Of a stretch of 64,000 nt of DNA, positions 57,782 through 64,000 are shown in pieces. The stretch comes from Pteria penguin (Eukaryota > Mollusca > Bivalvia > Pterioida > Pteriidae): contig CM068581.1 of NCBI GenBank assembly GCA_035048485.1, forward strand, positions 10,305,430 through 10,369,429, read 5' to 3'. Under the pieces are notes generated by a model that searched no databases, was not told the DNA's origin, and saw only the letters and a list, made by a program, of their open reading frames with translations. How positions within the stretch are numbered: the stretch's first letter is position 1; every line of letters begins with the position of its first letter. The translations under genes were made by a program, and so were the position numbers.

Positions 57782-58753
57782 TCATTGGTTGCGAGTCGGG
57801 ATTCTGATATATCTTTCGTAACAGTTCGATTTCCACGTTTCCCAGGTTTTAATTTGATCTTCAGGAAACCCCTCTTGAAATGCCAATGTTACTGCTCCGA
57901 TGCGGAAAGAGCGCGACTTAAATGTAAATGTATCAATATTATGAAACTGTAGACCTTTCTTAAGGATGACTGAGAACTGATAAGAAGTAAGTGGTATTCC
58001 GCTAAAATGAATTAACAGTGGGCCCTCTAAATTTTGTCTACTCATGATGTAGGTTTTAAGAGTGTTAAACAGTATTGCAGTTCAGTCTGTTCTGGATATA
58101 CGAAAAGTTGTACCTCAGACTAGCTGGTCAGTTTTTGCATAGAGGACGGTGATAAGAAGATTGCTTTCTCCCAACTTGACATCGCTCAGACTGAGAACTT
58201 AGTGAGCTTCACTAGGATTTGAAACTGTTAATTCACTTACTCTTCGCCAACAAAAAACAATGCAAGTAGATAGGCACACGAAAAAAGGATAGATTCATAA
58301 ATTGATTCAAACACTGTTTTATGGCGTTGACAAGGTTAAGTTACAGTTCTAAAGAGATTGGAGACCTAATGTCCGGCAATGGCCTTGACCTACGACAACC
58401 TTCTAACATTTTCTTGATTGTGATATTGTTGGTTATATCGACATCTTCTTCAGGAAGAAACCCAAAGCCGCTACATAGGACTTTGCTGTGGAAACCGAGT
58501 AGGATTTTGAATAAAGATAAGCTACAAAGTTGATTAATTGATCTAAAGGTGGGGGCCAGGTACCTGGAACTCCAAAGAGTATTTGAAAATTCTGAAATGA
58601 TGCCAACGCGTTTTCATATGAACTTAAAGTGTTCTTTGCAATTGAATTGCTCAAAAGGCGGTCTACAGTTGGGATAAAATATTCTAGAATTCCTGAGGGA
58701 TAACGGTTTGTGTTTCGTGTGCTGTAGGAGCTACTTCCCAAAACCTGTCCCAC
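57782..58753 (-). pseudogene. DIRS tyrosine recombinase, broken
   Basis: N-terminal core-binding part at 58753-58433 (FIPTVDRLLSNSIAKNTLSS, YENALASFQNFQILFGVPGT, PLDQLINFVAYLYSKSYSVS, SYVAALGFFLKKMSI), a damaged middle at 58046-58432, then the catalytic end at 58045-57782: LTSYQFSVILKKGLQFHNID, KSRSFRIGAVTLAFQEGF (Arg of the H-x-x-R box; the expected His before SFRIGA is Arg) and NCYERYIRIPTRNQ with the Tyr nucleophile. Integrates circular cDNA in DIRS elements in place of an integrase. Confidence 0.82.
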
Positions 58754-60295
58754 TGAAAACGAGAGAGCGAGTCAGCAATTTCATTAAAACGTCCAGGTAT
58801 ATGAGTTGCTTTGAGCAGAATATTAAATTTCATTGTTCTTACAACAAGGGGCCTAACTATTGACATCACCCTGGATGAATTGGAGCTCATACTATTTATT
58901 ACCGAGGCAAGTGCTTGATTATCTGTATAGATAATAAATAATAAAGCAGCTTTTTGATCCCAAGATTCTTAGACCGTGTCAAAATCCCTAACAGAATGGG
59001 TATAATCTCTAAAAGGTCATGTCCCTCAGCATATCTGAGGACCATTGCTGTAGCCATTCCATGCAAGACCAGGCTCTATCAAAGTAGAGACATCCCAGTC
59101 TGGAACTATCTGTATATATCTGAGAAATCTCCTCTCTTAGCCATTCATCACTAACAATAATTTTTAATTTACCATTGAAATTTTGAAGGCAATTTAACCA
59201 TATTTTGCATCTTCTCTTAGACCTTTTCACATTCTTATAAAGTGGAATGGTTTTGAGACTCCCGACATGGCCGCATAAAAAACGTCTATTAAAGGCTCTG
59301 CCTTGTGGAATTGCTCGACAACTGAAAGCCAAAGAACCTACGAGAGAGTGAAGTTGTATTAATGTCACCTTTTTCCTACTGATGAATTCATGTAACTGTA
59401 TGCTTAGTTCATGTATTTTTTTTATCTGGTATGGATATTGTCCTGTCAATTATATCAAGAACAAGTCCTAAGTATTGAAGTCTAGTGCAAATGCCCTCAT
59501 TATTGTCAAGGGCCACGCGAACTCCCAATTGACTGCATACAGTGTCAAAAGCGTTCATTAACTGGAGACGATTTTCTACATTACTGGCTATAAAAATAAA
59601 ATCATTTAAATAGTGGTCTAATGTGTTGAAACCAGATAATTGTTCTGTGGCCTAGTGTTTAAAACTTGAAAACTTTTCAAACAGTTTACACGATATCGCG
59701 CAACCCATGGGCAAACATTTTTATATGTACAATTTTTTCAAATGGCTAAACCCTAGAAGGCAGAAATCCGCTGGATGTACAAGCAAAAGTCTAAAGGCAG
59801 GCTTTATATCCTTTTTCCCTAGGAAGGCAGCCTTCCCTATTTTCCCTATAATTTCAAAAGTATTGTCAAAACTGGAATAATTTACACTGCTTTCAACCGG
59901 ATCAATAAAATGATTAACACGGGAACCTAAGGGAGCCGAGAGATTTGTCATGAGGCAAAATTGCCGTGTTTTTGTTTTTGTTTTTGTTTGTTTGGGTTTT
60001 ATTTTTTTTTGGGGGGGGGGGGGGAGGGTTCTAGGCCAATGGGCGAAATTCGTAGATTAGAAATTGGCATATTAACAAAAGGTCCCATTATTCGACCTTA
60101 TCTGATTCCTTCATTAATAAAATTTTGAAGCTCAAAAGGATTTAGTTTAGCTGAATGCATATTCTTTGAAAAAATGTGAACTCTTGGTCCATGGAATTCC
60201 AATCTAAACCCATGCGTTAAACCATCTATTAATGTATAAGTATCTTCAGTGTTAGGATATCCAACTAACATTTGTTTTAAGACTTCTGTATCCAC
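58684..60295 (-). pseudogene. DIRS reverse transcriptase/RNase H, broken
   Basis: RT start at 60295 (LKQMLVGYPNTEDTYTLIDG, LTHGFRLEFHGPRVH, LNPFELQNFINEGI); palm at 59951-59721 (MTNLSAPLGSRVNHFIDPVE, YSSFDNTFEIIGKIGKAAFL, KKDIKPAFRLLLVHPADFCL); then LPMGCAISCKLFEKFSSF and HYLNDFIFIASNVENRL near 59680-59570; thumb and RNase H at 59449-58684 (LHSLVGSLAFSCRAIPQGRA, DEWLREEISQIYTDSS, GRFNEIADSLSRFQWDRF). The YxDD site reads YLND: the first catalytic Asp is Asn (codon at 59604-59606). Many shifts. Between Gag and YR, as in DIRS-1-type elements. Confidence 0.85.
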
Positions 60296-60301
60296 AGGAG
60301 A

Positions 60302-61350
60302 TTACCAAGGTCCCAAAGTTTGGCGAGGGAATCTTGGCCACCGAGGTGTTTGCTGTCTAACTGAACATGGTGTGTTTGGTCTATAGGGTTGTGCCTGGGG
60401 TTGGTTGAACCTGAAGCACGTTATGTAATGGCGATTTCTCTTGCATGCCAAGCATTTGTTTGAATATTTGCATGGTTTTTTTAGACAGACACCTTTGTAG
60501 TTAAAGTCATAACATGGGAGGGCTGGTGCGCTGTCTGAGCTTAACTGTTTGAAACCTGACATGTAAATTAACGAGAGCTCCCCGTCCACAGTACCCCAAG
60601 GAGTGGAAGGGGTTCAGAGATGTGCGAAGTCTATATTGTGTATCATAATATTTCCAACCATAACCAGTCTGCTTTGATGCTGCTATTCTTACAGTATTCA
60701 AGTGCTTTAGTAAGCCCTGTATTTGACTGGGATGCTTGGTAATAAAGATGCTCAAGAAAGTTATGAATGCATTTGTCCAAGTCCCAATATCTGTTATATG
60801 TTTAGTAAAAGTTTTTTCTTAACAATTAATTCCCTATTCACAATAAAAAGCTTTTGGCCCTCATCTTGTACTGAAGGGTCCCATGGTAAGAGTTCACTAA
60901 GGCCCACGAATTCCCCACTCCAAATTCTTTCTTTGGTTTTTTGAGGAACATGTGAGCCAATCTCATCACAAGCACTTAATAATGGAGATATAACTGCCCC
61001 TTCGTTAAATATGTAAGACAATCTCATCACAAGCACTTAATACTTACTGGAGGTATAACTGCCCCTTCGTTAAATATTGTAGAAGGTGAGAGGTTAGTTT
61101 CGTTCATACCTGGACTAACGGTAATAAGCACACGAGAGGCCATTGTAGGAGTGTCATTTCTTGTGATTATCGACTCAGTGGGTTGCCCTTGAAGCGACGT
61201 GGGAGTGAAAGGTACCACGTGCTCAGCAGCAACTGGCGCCGGCTGGATGAATTCCTGTGGAGCTGGTTGGCCAACAGCTGGAACTGTCTGCGATGGCTGT
61301 GGCCTGGCATAGGGAGATTTGGAGGCTCTTTTTGATTTCCTCGGTGGCAT
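60302..61350 (-). pseudogene. DIRS Gag-like protein, broken
   Basis: Starts MPPRKSKRASKSPYARPQPS at 61350, a basic Pro/Gln-rich N terminus, followed by segments in other frames (61036-60794, 60755-60507) and a Cys-rich end with CYDFNYKGVCLKKPCKYSNK and CLACKRNRHYITCFRF at 60530-60400. A 61-bp unit (AATCTCATCACAAGCACTTA...CCCCTTCGTTAAATAT) is tandemly duplicated at about 60959-61080 and breaks the frame. The order Gag, RT, YR on one strand defines a DIRS-like element; its terminal repeats were not found. Confidence 0.75.
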
Positions 61351-61395
61351 TCCTGAATCATGTTTTATTAATTATGTAAAGCACTAGACTTTCTC

Positions 61396-62271
61396 ATGAA
61401 TAATATCTTTGTGCAATTTGATGGCAAGATATATCGACAAATAGTCGAGATTCGTATGGGTACTAACTGCGCGCCTCTGATAGTAGATTTATTTCTTTAT
61501 TGTTATGAGAGGGATTTTATGGTTTCTATTCAAAAATCAAAACGTTTTGACCTCATTGACAAATTTAATAATACTTGCAGATATCTGGATGACATTTTGG
61601 TTATCGACAACCCTGAATTCGAACAATTTATATCAGAAAGATATCCACCAGAGCTCACATCGAATAAAGCTAATACTTGAGATAAATCTACACCTTTCTT
61701 AGATTTAAACATCAAAATTATCAACCACCTAATATATACTAATATTTATGATAAACGTGAGGATTTTGGATTTCCTATTGTAAATTTCCCTTACTTGGAT
61801 ATGGCGATGTCCCTCGACTCCCATCATATGGTATCTATATATCTCAATTAGTTCGATTTGTCAGGGCTGCACCGATGTTTTGGACTTTCATAAACGAAAT
61901 TTACAAATTACTACTAAACTTTTAACTCAGTGTTACAGATATCACAAGCTAATAAAACATTCGGCAAATTCTTCAGATCTTATTCAGAACTTCTATCTAA
62001 ATTTGGAAATATTTCTTATCAACAGTATGTATCCAATGGTATTTCCCATCCTAATTTTTACGGTGATCTCGTATATAAACTAAGGAAAGTAAAAGGTTCC
62101 GATAACGTTATTTTATCATGTAATAAAATAGTCAAACGTCTTCTAAATAGACAATATGATATTGAGGTCGTCAAAAAGTCTATAGGTCTTGTATTTGGCC
62201 CCTCTACAGACTCATGCAGACTTTTACTTGAACGTTGCACGCTGACTAACAGGGCGGTGGGGTCTATATGA
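61396..62271 (+). pseudogene. Penelope-like reverse transcriptase, broken (copy 2)
   Basis: 5'-truncated second copy. Reads FVQFDGKIYRQIVEIRMGTN, CAPLIVDLFLYCYERDFM, NTCRYLDDILVIDNPEFEQF and LTSNKANT to 61680, then a broken middle (LNIKIIN, IYDKREDFGFPIV in other frames) and 61930-62271 with ISHPNFYGDLVYKLRK, SIGLVFGPSTDSCRLLLERC and TLTNRAVGSI. The catalytic YLDD is intact. It starts 45 bp from the Gag start of the DIRS relic, so one element is nested against the other. Confidence 0.78.
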
Positions 62272-62780
62272 CGGGCCTTGTCCAAACCTCTTTCAGAGGA
62301 GACATGGTCCTGAACCTCGTCCCCTCTGACTGTTAGTCGGGACTCCTACAGATCTGGGGTCTTAGCTCGCTTTCAGACTGGCAGAGCACGGTTTATCATG
62401 TTGATGTCGCATATATTTTTATACCATTATGTGTTTTACAATACCTTACGTGTTTATATTTTTATGACCTCTCAATATGCGATACCTATTGACCCTTGTT
62501 CTTTACATGGAGGATTATTCATAAATTTTTAAATGTACGTCCTTTGATTGTTCTGCTGTTACGGTGAGTGGGAAGGTGGGCCCGTAAACCGGTTAACCAC
62601 ACCATTTGTTTGGCTTTTGTCAAATTAAATGACCGTCCTAAGTCGGTAACGTAATTGCACTACAATCAAATATGTTTGTAATGTGTTATATGTTCTAGTA
62701 TATTATTTATATTCATGTATTGTATAGCTCCATGGTGACTTCTGCCACATAACTGAGCCAGTAACTCCTCTTTTTTCTTA
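62272..62780 (+). repeat. 3' tail of Penelope-like copy 2
   Basis: Matches 7114-7640 in order (TGACGGGCCTTGTCC, CCCCTCTGACT, TGGAGGATTATT, AAACCGGTTAACC, GACCGTCCTAAG). No minisatellite follows this copy. Confidence 0.75.
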
Positions 62781-64000
62781 GTAATATGTGTAAGACAAGA
62801 ATTTTGATGTTTTTCAATAACTGTAAATAATTTTTTTTTTGAGTTAACAGATTTATAATTACAATTTGATGAAATATAAATTATTCAAATATTAACAAAC
62901 AGATCTTTGGTAAAACCTGGAAATGATTGGTAATAAAAACCTCAATAGAATATTACTATTTCTTGTAAGTAAAGCACTTATAAGTATAGAACTTATAAAC
63001 TAATAATTTTTATGCAAGACAAAAATATATAAAGGAAATATTTTTTAAAAGAATTCTCTGTTCCACTGAGCCGATCTCCACACCTGTCAACCTGCCAACC
63101 TCGTGGTCCCAACCAAGTCAGGGTAGATAACAATCGGGTAATATAAAGACCCTAAAAATGACAGTAAGAAACAAATTTAAACGTCTGGAAACCAAAAGTA
63201 TGAAAAGCCGCAAGCAAAATAACCAGATGGAGAATTTTTTTATACTTAAATTGTTGATGTTGCAGCTTGGGAAGATGAACGGAAAAGGAAATGGGGATCG
63301 AGTTTGAAACCTAACAGAAATATCACTGAACTCGAGCAATATAATTTTTTATTCAAATTGACCGAAGAGTTCTATAGTAAAATCTAGTTTGGATAAACTG
63401 ATTTATTCACATGCGTTGAAATAAATCTTGTTATCTTGAAAATCACAGCACTGGTGTTACTTCACCTGTTAAATGCAATTATGATGAAACTTTGCTGAAA
63501 CTATATACTCAAAACACCTTTCGTCCGTATATGACAAAATGTGTTATGTAACCTGACACATCTACTTGGCAGCCATCTTGAAAATATTAGATCCGAAATG
63601 TCCCTCTTTTTTATAGTAAATACGACGAAACTTTATAGGTATGTTCTATCCAAGATTCGAGAACATGCTCAAGGTAGAAGAAAAAAAAAACTTTGTGGTA
63701 TAATCCAATATGACCCGTAGCAGTCGTCTTCAAAATCTTAGAATTCGATTTTCTCTCATTTTCATTGCAATAACGATTTAAAACATTTTACAGGAATGAT
63801 GCCTTATGAACGTATATTATATAATAATGTAAATCTTTTGGGATGATATTCCAAAGAAGTTGTGTTACATGATCCAAACTGGTTTAATTCTGCAGCTATC
63901 TTGACAACTTTTATGAATATTTCTATCTTTTCATAAAATTCAAGAGTAAGGTCTTGCTATAAATAAGGATGAAAAAATATCTGTACACATTTCCTCATGT
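62781..64000. other. Right edge, no gene; weak ~150-170-bp periodicity
   Basis: AT-rich. Segments with CAGCCATCTTGAAAAT (63571), CAGTCGTCTTCAAAATC (63721) and CAGCTATCTTGACAAC (63892) recur at 150 and 171 bp with AT-rich text between, which may be an old tandem repeat. No ORF of note. Confidence 0.4.

Overview
ORGANISM. This is animal nuclear DNA, most likely from a mollusc and probably a bivalve. It is AT-rich, nearly all long ORFs belong to transposable elements, and the few host coding pieces are short exons with GT/AG borders. The mollusc call rests on several copies of a tRNA-headed SINE that resembles the molluscan RUDI/V-SINE type and ends in (ATCA)n, on a repeat with CTCACCTGAGC-type ends that I associate with bivalve genomes, and on the mix of element families. 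The species cannot be named from the window. LAYOUT. 653-5494: satellite of 44-bp monomers arranged as 88-bp dimers, with a larger ~1.2 kb duplicated block and a degraded right edge that carries a 362-bp foldback insertion. 5590-7895: broken Penelope-like reverse transcriptase copy with its 3' tail and a ~40-bp minisatellite. 8783-8975, 21180-21342 and 36851-36920 (all minus strand): host exons that look like LITAF-domain genes (PPxY-rich first exons and one exon with the first half of the zinc/membrane domain); all three have matching phase-1 borders. 9.4-23 kb: foldback elements, tandem repeats (276, 40, 17 and 59 bp), SINEs and a decayed LINE. 24.6-34.1 kb: minus-strand LINE remnants, including an ORF2 whose N terminus carries a 2A-like GDIKLNPGP motif. 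38.8-46.3 kb: the most unusual object, a 7.4 kb structure with two ~1 kb LTRs in INVERTED orientation, PBS-like sequence outside both, gag and protease, no pol, a fragment of LTR-end/PBS/leader, then a broken env and an unassigned ORF. 46.9-47.9 kb: broken Tc1-type transposase. 48.4-50.1 kb: SINE, a 304-bp duplication with 35-bp target repeat, and a LINE ORF1. 50.6-53.1 kb: Crypton/DUF3504-type tyrosine recombinase relic with a 258-bp intron and a 289-bp MITE in its catalytic codons. 56.1-57.1 kb: MULE transposase relic. 57.3-61.4 kb: DIRS-type retroelement relic (gag, RT/RNase H, tyrosine recombinase, SGNH hydrolase). 61.4-62.8 kb: second Penelope-like copy. HOW IT WORKS TOGETHER. Nothing here forms an operon or pathway. 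The host signal is a probable minus-strand LITAF-like gene (exon 1 at 36.9 kb, exon 2 at 21.3 kb) whose ~15.5 kb intron is packed with transposons, plus the first exon of a probable paralogue at 9.0 kb. The rest is a layered record of element insertion, duplication and decay. All calls come from reading the sequence; no searches were run.
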